A stretch of DNA of 64,000 nt from Dyella dinghuensis (GCF_003977615.1 NZ_RYZR01000006.1:186001-250000), one strand, 5' to 3'. Numbered from the stretch's first letter, positions 19,011 through 28,430 are shown. Notes: generated by a model from the letters alone, not told the origin. Translations and numbers: made by a program.

Positions 19011-20044
19011 CGAATACTCGCGCGCCGCTTCGCGTCAATCTGGTCGTCCGTGACAACGGACTTGGATTGACACGCGACGCCCAATTGCTGACCGATGCAC
19101 TGAAAGCAAACGGTTGCGACGTGCATGTCACTTCGCTTGGTGAAAAAGACGAACAACTGCGCTGGCGTTATGGGCGCGGACGGCGCGTCTTTTTCAGTCA
19201 CTGGCGACATGCATGGGCGCGGATGCGCGGGCGGGCGCCGTACGACGTCAACATCATGTTCGAACACCTGTGGCCGCTGCATCTTCCCTTGGCGCGCTAC
19301 AACATTGCGTTGCCGAATCCGGAATGGTTCGATTCCAAGGATGCTCGCCACTTGCGCCGCATGGATCATGTCTGGGCCAAGACGCGCTACGCGCAAAAGC
19401 TTTTTGAGGACATGGGATGCACAACATCGTTTGTCGGTTTCGACAGCGATGACAACTATGACCCGCAGGTGCCACGTACGCGCCGTTTCTTTCATCTGGC
19501 AGGTGGCAGCCGCATCAAGGGCACTGAGCGATTGCTGGCGTTATGGCGCAAACATCCGGAGTGGCCGCAGCTGACCGTTCTGCAAAATCCGGTGTGCGCG
19601 ACGCCAGGACCTGCGCAAGCCAATATCCGTCATTGCGTCGAATACATTGCGCCCGAGGCATTACGGGAATTTCAGAATGCACATGCTTTCCACCTGTGCC
19701 CCTCGGAAGCGGAAGGTTGGGGGCATTACGTCGTAGAAGGCATGGGCGTAGGCGCTGTTGTGATCACCGTCGATGCGCCGCCGATGAATGAGCTTGTTTC
19801 GGCTGAACGCGGCCTGCTCGTCGCGTGTCGTGAAGCTGGCACGATGGGGCATACCGTTACGTGGCATTTCGATGAAGCGGCGATGGAACGCGCGATCGAA
19901 GACGCTATGCAGATGAGTGACGAAGAGCTGCGCGACAGAGGTCATCGTGCACGCGATTGGTTCGCGCGAAACCACGCTGAGTTTGCTCGGCGCGTAGGCA
20001 ACGCCCTGACTGAGATCTTGCCCATACATAACAAAGTCTTGTGA
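19007..20044 (+). CDS. Glycosyltransferase, GT1/GT4-like (paralog B)
   Basis: A 345-residue paralog of the preceding protein, with NLVVRDNGLGLTRDAQLL at the start and FHLCPSEAEGWGHYVVEGM at about residues 226-244. Both also carry the I-x-LPNPEWF / ILIPNPEWF segment in the middle, which marks them as one subfamily. Tandem duplication followed by divergence is likely, with the two adding different sugars or linkages to the same glycan. A long inverted repeat follows the stop and may end the transcript. Confidence 0.8.
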   Translation: MTNTRAPLRVNLVVRDNGLGLTRDAQLLTDALKANGCDVHVTSLGEKDEQLRWRYGRGRRVFFSHWRHAWARMRGRAPYDVNIMFEHLWPLHLPLARYNIALPNPEWFDSKDARHLRRMDHVWAKTRYAQKLFEDMGCTTSFVGFDSDDNYDPQVPRTRRFFHLAGGSRIKGTERLLALWRKHPEWPQLTVLQNPVCATPGPAQANIRHCVEYIAPEALREFQNAHAFHLCPSEAEGWGHYVVEGMGVGAVVITVDAPPMNELVSAERGLLVACREAGTMGHTVTWHFDEAAMERAIEDAMQMSDEELRDRGHRARDWFARNHAEFARRVGNALTEILPIHNKVL

Positions 20045-20170
20045 CGTCATTCCGGCGCAGGCCGGAATCCAGTGGCGTTACGCTGCAAGAAGTGCCGGAC
20101 ATCATCAATCAATGATGTGTGCTCCGCACGACGTATTTAGACTGGATTCCGGCCTGCGCCGGAATGACGT
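20044..20170. repeat. REP/MITE-like element with 29-bp perfect arms
   Basis: Arms at 20044-20072 and 20142-20170 are perfect inverted copies built on ACGTCATTCCGGCGCAGG, each itself containing CCGGCGCAGGCCGG. The centre holds GTGCTCCGCACGACGTATTTA, which recurs in similar form in the element at 26711 (GTGCTTCGCACGATTTATTA). It sits between convergent genes and could end both transcripts. Confidence 0.85.
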
Positions 20171-20275
20171 TTCTGGGCTTTATCCCGGTCGGATAGCGTC
20201 TGGCTGCCCGCACCCCAACAAGCAAAACGCGTGATGTCTTGAAGAACAGGCGGATTTAAACCACACCGATTTAAA

Positions 20276-21130
20276 TCAAGACGCAATCACCGGATCAGAC
20301 AAATGCTTGTCGATACCGAGTTCGCAACGTGTAATTTTCTGCTCGATCGTCGCGTGATAAATCCGATTGTTCGGCAAGCTCAGGTCGTTGACATCGACTT
20401 GCGCGCGCGTCTTATGCTCCAAATGCGCCGCCAACGCGCACCATTTCAATTGACGGCGACGCAGCCCGGCATTTTCCAAACGCGCGACCAGCTCGCGATC
20501 TTCAGCGCCATATCCTTCCATGCGCTCATCGAAGCCGTTGACGCGTAGCAGATCGCTGCGCCAGAAGCTCATGTTGCAGCTCATCACTCGGCCGCCGTTC
20601 TTGCCCTTCGCCTTCCATCGAGCAAGGGCAGGCGCGCGGAAGGAATAGATGCGCCGAATACCGTCGAAAACGTGAAAGTCGACATCGGCCCACGGCGCAA
20701 ACACAGGACGGCCACCCGCGAGCAAGCGCGCTGTTTCACGGGGCGTGGTCTTGAATCGCCCGCCCTGCAGGAAATAGCCGGGCTCGGCGAGCATCAGATG
20801 ATCGGCGATGAAAGACGGGTGCAGGATCATGTCGCCATCGATCAGCACGATGTAATCGCCCCTGCTCGCAGCGATACCCAGATTGCGGCACCGCGCAGCA
20901 CGAAAACCGAGGTCTTCCTGCCAGATGTGCCGAATCGGTACCGGGAACACTGCCGCCATCGATTTGACCAGCTGCCGCGTGTCATCGGCGGAACCGTCGT
21001 CGGCCACGATCACTTCATCCGGCAATCGCGTTTGCCGGGCAACACTGTTCAACACCTGCGCCAGCGCGGCCGGCCAGTTATAGGTGATGACGATCAACGT
21101 TACCTTTTGCGGTTTCGCCGCAACGGTCAT
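20276..21130 (-). CDS. Family 2 glycosyltransferase
   Basis: A 284-residue GT-A enzyme. VTLIVITYNWPAALAQVL and VIVADDGSADDT (about residues 38-49) form the nucleotide-binding part, and IVLIDGDMILHP (about 92-103) gives the D-x-D metal site. A galactosyltransferase-like C-terminal segment, NMSFWRSDLLRVNGFDE followed by GAEDRELVARL (about residues 200-230), carries the usual ED motif. It overlaps the O-antigen ligase-like gene upstream of it by four bases. A role in lipopolysaccharide core or O-antigen assembly is inferred from the cluster. Confidence 0.87.
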   Translation of the reverse strand: MTVAAKPQKVTLIVITYNWPAALAQVLNSVARQTRLPDEVIVADDGSADDTRQLVKSMAAVFPVPIRHIWQEDLGFRAARCRNLGIAASRGDYIVLIDGDMILHPSFIADHLMLAEPGYFLQGGRFKTTPRETARLLAGGRPVFAPWADVDFHVFDGIRRIYSFRAPALARWKAKGKNGGRVMSCNMSFWRSDLLRVNGFDERMEGYGAEDRELVARLENAGLRRRQLKWCALAAHLEHKTRAQVDVNDLSLPNNRIYHATIEQKITRCELGIDKHLSDPVIAS

Positions 21131-22404
21131 GCAGGCATCTCCGTTCTGCCGCGGCGCTGGCTATCGCGACACTTGCTATCACGAACGCGCCACGCCAAAC
21201 CCATGCTCATCGCCAACGGCAACCAGCCAAGAAACCATTCCACGCTCGGCTTTTGCATCAACTCCGGCGCATCGAACTGGAACGCTACAGTGGCAAACAC
21301 CCACACCGCCAACAAACAGCGGCCGGTGGAGATATGCCGAAACAGCCATGCGCGCCAGCCTACGATCAACCACAGCGCCACAAACACCAACATACCCGGA
21401 ATGCCCACCATTATCGCGGTGTGCGTGAAAACATTGTGGCTGTGCGTCCAGAGCTGATCGGCGACTTGAATCGTGTAGTGACTGCCTTCACCAAGCCCGC
21501 GCCACGGATGCTGCTCGATCCAGCCCCAGGCTTGCTTGAAGATTTGTGGGCGGTAGGACATGCCGCGCTCTTTCACGTACTGCCAGCCGCCAAACGCCAC
21601 GGCAATAAGCGATAGCGCAAGAATAACGAGGGCTCGCAGCTTCACGTGCCCATGCCGCGCCGCCAGCAACATGCAACCTTGCGCCACCAAAATGGCCAGC
21701 CATGCCGAGCGGCAGTCGGTCATGATGACGAAGATGACCATCACCACCAGCGCGAGGGTTTGCAGCACGTGCATCCACCGTGTGCGCACAGCGATCTGCG
21801 TCAGCCACATGATCGCCGCGCCATAAGCAAACGCGGCGAGATTGGGATTGTCCAGCGCACCAAACGCAACGACGCGACCTTCCGTTTGCCAGCTGAGCGT
21901 GTGCAGCACGCGCGACGGAAAAATCGTCATCGCGCCAAGCGCCACGATTGACAAACCTATCGCCGCCCAGAAAAGCAGCCGCCGGAACCAGAGTGGATTG
22001 CCCGCCACCACCGCGGCCCAGACGATGACGAACAGCACGATGTAGACGGCATTGAAAAACATGTCGCCGACGTGACCGTAATTGGCCCAGATCGACGAGA
22101 GGCTGGCCCACGCGAGAAATACCAGCAGCAGCCGTCCATCGATGTCGCCGAGCAGACGCCGCCCGAATTCACCACGCCGCTTCCACACCCACCACAGCGC
22201 AGGCGCGATGAACAGCACGATCAGGCTGTCGTGATAGGGCTTTCCGGGATTCCAGACTTTGTCGCCGACCGGGCTTGCGGCCAGACCCACCAGCAACCAC
22301 CACATACCCAGCAGCAGCCAGCCGTAGACCCATCTGGGCAAATCGGCCTGCAGATGGAAACGCTGCCCGGGAGTAACGGAATTGTTGGCCTTTGTCATTG
22401 GCAT
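21127..22404 (-). CDS. O-antigen ligase family membrane protein
   Basis: A 425-residue protein with 10-12 membrane segments. The large periplasmic loop holds IFKQAWGWIEQHPWRGLGEGSHYTIQ..., with the conserved pattern R-x-x-x-W-x3-x-P-x-x-G-x-G and a following His (HSHNVFTH) that are typical of the Wzy_C/WaaL domain. Such proteins transfer O-antigen from undecaprenyl diphosphate to lipid A-core or polymerise O-units. Ligase and polymerase cannot be separated from sequence alone. It is co-translated with the GT2 gene downstream. Confidence 0.82.
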   Translation of the reverse strand: MPMTKANNSVTPGQRFHLQADLPRWVYGWLLLGMWWLLVGLAASPVGDKVWNPGKPYHDSLIVLFIAPALWWVWKRRGEFGRRLLGDIDGRLLLVFLAWASLSSIWANYGHVGDMFFNAVYIVLFVIVWAAVVAGNPLWFRRLLFWAAIGLSIVALGAMTIFPSRVLHTLSWQTEGRVVAFGALDNPNLAAFAYGAAIMWLTQIAVRTRWMHVLQTLALVVMVIFVIMTDCRSAWLAILVAQGCMLLAARHGHVKLRALVILALSLIAVAFGGWQYVKERGMSYRPQIFKQAWGWIEQHPWRGLGEGSHYTIQVADQLWTHSHNVFTHTAIMVGIPGMLVFVALWLIVGWRAWLFRHISTGRCLLAVWVFATVAFQFDAPELMQKPSVEWFLGWLPLAMSMGLAWRVRDSKCRDSQRRGRTEMPA

Positions 22405-22659
22405 GCTGGTACAAAACTTCCTGATAGCAACGGCACCACGTCATCGCGCCTTGTGTACGGCAGACAAGGCGATCCCGTTTCGTGCGGCATCCATTGGCCC
22501 AGCCCGAAATTTCCCGCGCATCTTGCCCAAACACACCTGAAACGCAATGAACCGGCGCTCGTGCACCTGCGCGGTGATTCCGTCGTCCACTTTACCCCGA
22601 CTACCATGCAAGAGGTTGCGATCCACGGCGTTAAACGGGCATTCCGCTAGAATGCGGTC

Positions 22660-23478
22660 ATGGCCCCCACTCTCCCGCTCACCCTTGTCGTGATCACGCG
22701 CAATGAGGCGCAGAAAATCGCGCGCTGCCTCGACAGCGTGCCGTTTGCGGCTGAAAAGCTGGTGGTCGACAGCGGCAGCACGGACGACACCGTCGCCATC
22801 GCCCAGGCACATGGTGCGCGCGTGGTGCATCAGACCTGGCTGGGTTTCGGTCCGCAACGTAACTTCGCTGCAACACAGTGCAGTCATCCGTGGATTCTCG
22901 CCCTGGATGCGGACGAATTCCTCACCGACGCATTGATCGACGAACTGCAACAGCGGCTTCCCGCGCTGATGGAAGGCGATGCCGCGGCGGCGATTCTGCG
23001 CCGGCATCTCATCTACATGGGCAAGCCGATGCGCTGGTATCGCCCGGCGGTTGGCGAAAAGATGGCGCGCTTCTATCACCGTGACCGCGCGCGCTGGAGC
23101 GACGTGCGCGTGCACGAGTCGCTGCAGTTTCAGGGTGCGTCCGTCACGTTCAACGCGCCGTTCCTGCACGACAACAACCCCAGCCTGGTCGAGAAGCAGC
23201 TCAAGGTGTTGCTGTATTCGGAACTGAAGTGCCGTGACTGGCTGGAGAAGAAAAAGTCCGCGCGCATGTGGCAGACGCCCTTCGTCTTCATGCTCGCGTT
23301 TATCAAGGATTATCTGTTGCGGCTGGGCTTTCTCGACGGCTGGCGAGGTTACGCCATCTCGCAGACGGCCGCGAACTATGCTGTTTACAAGCGCATGCGT
23401 TACTACGAAATGCTGCAAAATCCTGCTTCTCGCGAGACGGCCGCGGAAGCTTTGACCCGTAGCGGACTCGATCACTGA
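22660..23478 (+). CDS. Family 2 glycosyltransferase, WaaE/KdtX-like
   Basis: A 272-residue GT-A enzyme: LTLVVITRNEAQKIARCLDS at the N-terminus, VVDSGSTDDTVAIA (about residues 36-49), and ILALDADEFL (about 82-91) as D-x-D. The ARFYHRDRARWSDVRVHESL stretch (about 136-155) is what I associate with the lipopolysaccharide core beta-1,4-glucosyltransferase WaaE and relatives. It lies divergent from the ligase gene and its TGA overlaps the next ATG by one base, so it is translationally coupled to the CDP-glycerol transferase-like gene. Confidence 0.85.
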   Translation: MAPTLPLTLVVITRNEAQKIARCLDSVPFAAEKLVVDSGSTDDTVAIAQAHGARVVHQTWLGFGPQRNFAATQCSHPWILALDADEFLTDALIDELQQRLPALMEGDAAAAILRRHLIYMGKPMRWYRPAVGEKMARFYHRDRARWSDVRVHESLQFQGASVTFNAPFLHDNNPSLVEKQLKVLLYSELKCRDWLEKKKSARMWQTPFVFMLAFIKDYLLRLGFLDGWRGYAISQTAANYAVYKRMRYYEMLQNPASRETAAEALTRSGLDH

Positions 23479-24518
23479 TGCCAAAGCCCGCGCTAAAAAA
23501 ACACTATCTTCTGTACGGCTCCGAACGCTACGCGCTCGCCATCCTGCGCCCGATCCAGGAAGCGATCCGCGCACGCGGCGACGAAACCGCGTGGTTCTTC
23601 GACGGCCCCGGTGCAGAAGATCTGGTCGAGGGCGAGCGTTTGTTGACGGTGGCTGAAGTGCGCCGCTGGAATCCAATCGCGGTCATTACGTCAAGCAATC
23701 ACTTGCCGCACTTTTTCCCCGGCGTGAAAGTGGAAACGTTCCACGGCTTCAACGCAGGAAAACCGCGACATATCTATATCCGCGGCTTCTTCGATCTGTA
23801 CTGCACTACCGGACCGCGCGATACCGAACAGTTCAGCGCGCTGGCAAAAAAACTCGGCCATTTCTCGGTGATCGAAACGGGTTGGCCCAAGCTCGATCCG
23901 TTCCTGAAAGAAATCGCCGGTCCGCTTCCGCCCGTGCGCAAACCGCCGGTCATTCTTTACCACTCCACGTTCTCGCCTTCATGGAGTGCCGCGGAAACAC
24001 TGTACGAGGAAGTAAAGCGCCTCTCGCGCGACGGCCGTTGGCACTGGATCGTTTCGTTTCACCCAAAGATGAATCCGGAAACGCGCGCGAAGTTCAAGGC
24101 GCTGCAGAACGAATACCTCACCTTCGCCGAGAACGACAACATCCTCGAACTGTTCCCGCAGGTCGACATGATGTGCTCGGACACCTCGTCCGCGTTGAGC
24201 GAATTTCTGCTTACGGGCAAGCCGGTGGTGACCTTCAAGAATCGCGCGCCCGGTCCGCAGCTGATCGACATCGACGATCCCTCCCAATTCGAACCGGCGA
24301 TTGAACGCGCGTTGTCGCGCCCGCCGGAGCTGATGCAGGCGATCAAGGCCTTTGGCGAGGCCATTCACCCCTATCACGATGGCCATTCCAGCGAACGCGT
24401 GCTGGAGGCGATCGATGCGTTTATTGCTGCGGGCGGCCGCAATCGCAAATCCAAGCCTTTGAATTTTTGGCGTAAGCTCAAATTGCGCCGGCGCATTGGC
24501 TACTGGGGACCGGCTTAG
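23478..24518 (+). CDS. CDP-glycerol glycerophosphotransferase-like protein
   Basis: A 346-residue protein resembling the CDP-glycerol:poly(glycerophosphate) transferase (Tag/Tar) family, which has a GT-B fold. Typical elements are VETFHGFNAGKPRHIY (about residues 87-102), WIVSFHPKMNPET (about 190-202), and MCSDTSSALSEFLLTGKPVVTFKN (about 231-254), with the HG, HP and SDxSS motifs of the family. In Gram-negative bacteria such proteins add phosphoglycerol or related groups to surface glycans or lipid A-core. Its coupling to a WaaE-like enzyme suggests it decorates the LPS core. Confidence 0.8.
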   Translation: MPKPALKKHYLLYGSERYALAILRPIQEAIRARGDETAWFFDGPGAEDLVEGERLLTVAEVRRWNPIAVITSSNHLPHFFPGVKVETFHGFNAGKPRHIYIRGFFDLYCTTGPRDTEQFSALAKKLGHFSVIETGWPKLDPFLKEIAGPLPPVRKPPVILYHSTFSPSWSAAETLYEEVKRLSRDGRWHWIVSFHPKMNPETRAKFKALQNEYLTFAENDNILELFPQVDMMCSDTSSALSEFLLTGKPVVTFKNRAPGPQLIDIDDPSQFEPAIERALSRPPELMQAIKAFGEAIHPYHDGHSSERVLEAIDAFIAAGGRNRKSKPLNFWRKLKLRRRIGYWGPA

Positions 24519-24583
24519 ACAGCCAGTTCACGCTCGTAGCTCGTTAGAATCACGACCACCACAGACGGATGGCCTGACAACTC

Positions 24584-26314
24584 GTGTCGACCAATAACAT
24601 TCGCCGTTCCAAAGATTTGCGCGGACTGTGGCCATGGCTGCCGCTATGGACTGTCGTCGTTTTGCTGGCGATCTTCTCTCACGGTCCGATGCCGCTGTAC
24701 TCCACCCGCACGCTCGCCGTGGCGTGGGAGATGTGGCAAGGGCATCACTGGCTGGTGCCGTACATCAACGGCGAGCCCTATAGCGAAAAAGTGCCGCTGC
24801 TGTTCTGGCTGATTCACGCGGGCTGGTTCGTGTTCGGCGTCGGCGATGGTTGGCCGCGCATGCTGGAAGTGATGTTCGGCGTGGTGCAGATGGTATTGCT
24901 GTGGGTGCTGGCACGACGCCTGTTCCCGGGGCGCCCGTGGGCCGCCGGCGTGGTGCCGTGGATGGCGATGGCGCTGGCGTATGCGTTCTTCTTCGGCTTG
25001 CAGATCATGTACGAGGTGTTGCTCGTCGACTGCGTGCTGGGCGCGCTGCTTTGCCTGACACCGAAAACCGGTCGCGCCGAACCGCGCTGGCTGCTGTTCG
25101 GATTGCTGATAGGTGCGGGCCTGCTGACGAAGGGCCCGGTGATGCTGTTGCACATCGTGTTCCCGTGGCTGCTGGGCCCGTTGTGGAACGAGTGGGCGCG
25201 CGATAACCGCAGCCGCTGGTACACGCGTGGCGGTTTGTCGATTCTGCTTGGCTTGGCCATGCTGCTGGCGTGGGCGATTCCCGCGGGTTTCAGCGGCGGC
25301 GATGCGTATCGTCATCGCTTGTTCTTCACGCAGACCGCTGGGCGCGTGGTGAATGGCGTGCAGACCGATCAGAAGCTGCAGAGTCATCCGCGTTGGTTCG
25401 GCTGGTACTTCATTTCGCTGCCACTGCTGCTATTTCCATTCAGCGCATGGCCGCGTGCGTGGGTTGCGCTGGCGACGCTGCGCAAGCCACTAGATGCGGG
25501 TGTGCGCTTCGCACTGTGCTGGCTGGTGCCGACGTTTATCGTGTTTTCGATCGTCAGCGGCAAGCAGTGGTACTACCTGCTGCCGGAAATGAGCGGCGCG
25601 ATGTTGCTCCTGGCCGGCGCCATGGCGGTGCTACGCGAGCGCAACAATGCGTTTGCTGAAAATTACTGGCTCGGCACATGGCTGATCGGCCTGGGCAGCA
25701 TCGCGTTCGCGGGCTTTTTGTTTGCGATGCCGTATCTGGTTGCGGACCGTCATCTACACGGTTTGTGGTTCGATGGCGTCTCCGCTTACAGCCGCACTTT
25801 CAGTATTGCGTTCCTGTTGATGGGCTGCTTGCTGCTGCTTCCGATGCGCGGCGAGACGCGTCGATTGTCGATTGCCGGTTTGTTCGGCGTGCTGGCGCTC
25901 AATACGTTGTTCACGCTGACGGTGTGGCATCGCTACGATTTGAGCCCCACTTCGGCGCTACTTGCGAATGCGGAATCGACGCACCATCCGATTGCCATCG
26001 AAGGCAATTACGAAGGCGAATTTCATTTTGCGGGACGACTGACGCAGCCCATTACGGAGCTTCGCGACGGTCACGCGCTGCAGGCATTCGCCGAAGCGCA
26101 TCCGGATGGCCTGGTCGTGACGCATCCCGAAAAAGTGGAAGCCTCGGCACAGCGTTATGCGCTGCTGATCCAGCCGTTCCGTTCGTCGTGGGTCGTGGTG
26201 TGGTCGGCGCAGACGCTGGCGAATTTACGCACGGGCCACACGCCCACCGAACCACCGCAACCGCCGCAGGTTTTCCCCGCGGCTACCGACTCCCAGTACG
26301 GCTCACAACCGTGA
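24584..26314 (+). CDS. ArnT-like membrane glycosyltransferase
   Basis: A 576-residue GT-C protein with about 12 membrane segments. The first periplasmic loop includes PMPLYSTRTLAVAWEMW, then YINGEPYSEKVPLLFW, the usual substrate-facing pattern of the family (compare ELYADKPPMLMWL in the paralog at 16208). The C-terminal ~110 residues are soluble. The start is a GTG. Its stop TGA overlaps the GTG of the following TPR gene. The two ArnT-like proteins differ enough to have separate substrates. Confidence 0.8.
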   Translation: MSTNNIRRSKDLRGLWPWLPLWTVVVLLAIFSHGPMPLYSTRTLAVAWEMWQGHHWLVPYINGEPYSEKVPLLFWLIHAGWFVFGVGDGWPRMLEVMFGVVQMVLLWVLARRLFPGRPWAAGVVPWMAMALAYAFFFGLQIMYEVLLVDCVLGALLCLTPKTGRAEPRWLLFGLLIGAGLLTKGPVMLLHIVFPWLLGPLWNEWARDNRSRWYTRGGLSILLGLAMLLAWAIPAGFSGGDAYRHRLFFTQTAGRVVNGVQTDQKLQSHPRWFGWYFISLPLLLFPFSAWPRAWVALATLRKPLDAGVRFALCWLVPTFIVFSIVSGKQWYYLLPEMSGAMLLLAGAMAVLRERNNAFAENYWLGTWLIGLGSIAFAGFLFAMPYLVADRHLHGLWFDGVSAYSRTFSIAFLLMGCLLLLPMRGETRRLSIAGLFGVLALNTLFTLTVWHRYDLSPTSALLANAESTHHPIAIEGNYEGEFHFAGRLTQPITELRDGHALQAFAEAHPDGLVVTHPEKVEASAQRYALLIQPFRSSWVVVWSAQTLANLRTGHTPTEPPQPPQVFPAATDSQYGSQP

Positions 26315-26640
26315 ATGACGCACTGATCGCCGGCCTGCGCGCGCAATGCGGCGGCCCGCGCGATGGTGCGTTGTTGCGGTTTTCGTTGGGGAATGCGTTG
26401 CTGGAGCGCGGCGATCATGTTGCTGCGGCGGATGAATTTCGCCGTGCGGTGCAGTTTGATTCGAACTATTCGGCTGCCTGGAAGTTGCTGGGCAAAGCGT
26501 GTCTTGCGGGGAATGATGCGGCGGGTGCTGCCGAGGCTTGGCGGCAAGGTGTTGCTGTTGCGCGAGAGCGTGGTGATAAGCAGGCGGAGAAAGAGATGAC
26601 GGTGTTTTTGCGCAGGGTTGAGTCGAAAGGTGAAGGTTGA
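26311..26640 (+). CDS. Small TPR protein
   Basis: A 109-residue protein starting at GTG 26311, overlapping the stop of the ArnT-like gene. It consists of two or three helical hairpins of tetratricopeptide type: RFSLGNALLERGDHVAAADEF and AAWKLLGKACLAGNDAAGAAEAW show the usual W/L-G-A-A spacing. It has no signal peptide and so should be cytosolic. A scaffold role beside the membrane glycosyltransferase is possible but is only suggested by the coupling. Confidence 0.7.
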   Translation: MNDALIAGLRAQCGGPRDGALLRFSLGNALLERGDHVAAADEFRRAVQFDSNYSAAWKLLGKACLAGNDAAGAAEAWRQGVAVARERGDKQAEKEMTVFLRRVESKGEG

Positions 26641-26710
26641 TGTAGGGCTTACCCGCCGCTTGAGGGTTAGGCATTCACATACATTCCCAAAAACGCAAAA
26701 CCCTCCCTAA

Positions 26711-26829
26711 ACGTCATCCCGGCGCAGGCCGGGATCCAGTGTCGACGTGCATCTGAAAGGCCCGAAAATCAATTTCGAGTGCTTCGCACGATTTATTAAG
26801 CCTGGATTCCGGCCTACGCCGGAATGACG
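26711..26829. repeat. REP/MITE-like element
   Basis: Arms at 26711-26739 (ACGTCATCCCGGCGCAGG...) and 26801-26829 are inverted with a few mismatches, and the centre shares GTGC(T)TCGCACGA..TTATTA with the element at 20044. It fills most of the 262-base gap between the TPR gene and the convergent acyltransferase gene; nothing else is visible there. Confidence 0.8.
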
Positions 26830-26902
26830 GCGAGGTGCTGTAGCGCTCCTCGGGTCTGCGCGGCCGTTCAACAACAAGGCACAGCTCAAATAGAGACCCG
26901 AC

Positions 26903-27781
26903 TCAATACGGACTAGGCCTGTTATCCGCCGAATACCGCTTGTAATGCCACTGATACTGCGCAAAAGCGATATTCACGCAGTTCTCCACACCACGATTCA
27001 GCGCCGTACATGCGACCGGCAAATCGGCATCAGCCAAACCTTCCGGCGCCGGCAAAAAGTGAATGCGATACCCCTCGCCACGCGGCAACCGTTCGGCAAA
27101 CGAAAACAACACCGTGGCACCCGTGCGCGCCGCCAAGCGCGGCAACAACACCATCGTCATCGCTTCACGACCGAAGAATGGTGCGAACTCACCCTCGCCT
27201 TCGCGCGGTTTCTGATCCGGCAAAATGCCCACTGTCCCGCCGCCAGCCAGCCGCTTGTACAGCGTGCGCACACCCGCACCTTCGGCGCGCACCTGTTCCG
27301 GCGCCAGCTTGCCGCGCACTTTCCGTAGCAACGCTTCCACCGCAGCAATGCGCGGCGGACGATAAAGAATCGCCATCGGCGTCTTGCGGCACAGCCAATA
27401 GTTGAGCAGCTCCCAACAGCCCAAATGCGGCGCGGCGATGATGACGCCCTTGCCCGACGCCAACGCCGCGTCGAACAACGCTTCGCCACGAACCTCGCGT
27501 ATCAAACCCAGCGCACGCTCGGCGCCAGCGCCCCAGATCTTCACGATCTCGGTAATCGACTTGCCGCCTTCGGCCATCGCCTCGCGCAACAACGCCGCGC
27601 GTGCCGACGCATCGAGTTCGGGCCGCGTAATCTGCAGATTGACCGCCGTATAGCGCGCCATCCGTCCACCACGCCGCAGCGCCAGCAATCCAAACCCTGC
27701 ACCGACGCCTTGCAGCACACGCAGTGGCAACAGGCCAAACAGGCGCAGCAGCAGATAGACGATGTAGATATCAGGACGCAT
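26903..27781 (-). CDS. LpxL/HtrB-type lipid A acyltransferase
   Basis: A 292-residue inner-membrane enzyme of the lysophospholipid acyltransferase superfamily that adds secondary acyl chains to lipid A. The catalytic H-x4-E motif is HLGCWE (about residue 121), preceded by an N-terminal hydrophobic helix (YIVYLLLRLFGLLPL). GILPDQKPREGEG (about residues 185-197) is the usual second conserved block. The ATG at 27781 was preferred to a longer frame that adds 34 unrelated residues. It lies at the end of the surface-glycan cluster. Confidence 0.9.
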   Translation of the reverse strand: MRPDIYIVYLLLRLFGLLPLRVLQGVGAGFGLLALRRGGRMARYTAVNLQITRPELDASARAALLREAMAEGGKSITEIVKIWGAGAERALGLIREVRGEALFDAALASGKGVIIAAPHLGCWELLNYWLCRKTPMAILYRPPRIAAVEALLRKVRGKLAPEQVRAEGAGVRTLYKRLAGGGTVGILPDQKPREGEGEFAPFFGREAMTMVLLPRLAARTGATVLFSFAERLPRGEGYRIHFLPAPEGLADADLPVACTALNRGVENCVNIAFAQYQWHYKRYSADNRPSPY

Positions 27782-27989
27782 GAACGATGGCGCGGCCGGT
27801 TGAGGAAGGACGCGTAAGGGTAAAGGGGCCGCCCCGGACTGGCGAGCATCTTCTGTGCGCCGGACAACCCGCCCACCACTCAAGCGTTGCCCGCTTCTGC
27901 CGTTGTCTAACGTAAGACTTCACGCCAGCCTCTTTACCCGTCGTCCGTTCCCTTGCACAGTTGCCTCAGCTCCACCACGCGAACCCTGC

Positions 27990-28430
27990 ATGATCGCCCT
28001 GATCCAGCGCGTTCTCTCCGCGCGCGTCGATGTCGAGAACGAAACCGTGGGCGCCATCGGCCCGGGCCTGTTGGCCTTGGTTGCGGTGCAGCCCGACGAC
28101 GGCGAGACGCAAACCAAACGGATGCTGGAACGCCTGCTCGGTTACCGCGTCTTCAGCGACGACGCCGGAAAGATGAACCGTTCCCTCACGGATACCGGCG
28201 GTGGCCTGCTGCTGGTCAGCCAATTCACCCTGGCGGCGGACACACGTTCAGGCATGCGCCCCAGCTTCACCAGCGCGGCGCCGCCCGAGCACGGCCGACA
28301 ATGGTTCGAACGCTTGGTCGAGCTCGCAAAAAAATCGCATCCAACAGTGGAAATCGGACGCTTCGGAGCCCATATGGAAGTACATCTGGTCAACGATGGC
28401 CCTGTAACGTTCTGGCTCGAAACGCGTTAA
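27990..28430 (+). CDS. dtd: D-aminoacyl-tRNA deacylase
   Basis: Dtd hydrolyses D-Tyr and other D-amino acids (and Gly mischarged on tRNA-Ala) from tRNAs. The 146-residue protein starts [13 protein letters not shown] and carries the family motifs [17 protein letters not shown] (about residues 78-94) and [10 protein letters not shown] at the C-terminus, which includes the Gly-Pro of the chiral proofreading site. The ATG at 27990 matches the family start. It lies 165 bases ahead of rpoD on the same strand. Confidence 0.96.
   Translation: MIALIQRVLSARVDVENETVGAIGPGLLALVAVQPDDGETQTKRMLERLLGYRVFSDDAGKMNRSLTDTGGGLLLVSQFTLAADTRSGMRPSFTSAAPPEHGRQWFERLVELAKKSHPTVEIGRFGAHMEVHLVNDGPVTFWLETR

Noticed and set aside
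22441-23676. 411-codon open frame on the minus strand
   Set aside because: It covers the GT2 gene at 22660, which has a D-x-D motif and proper neighbours; the antisense frame has none.
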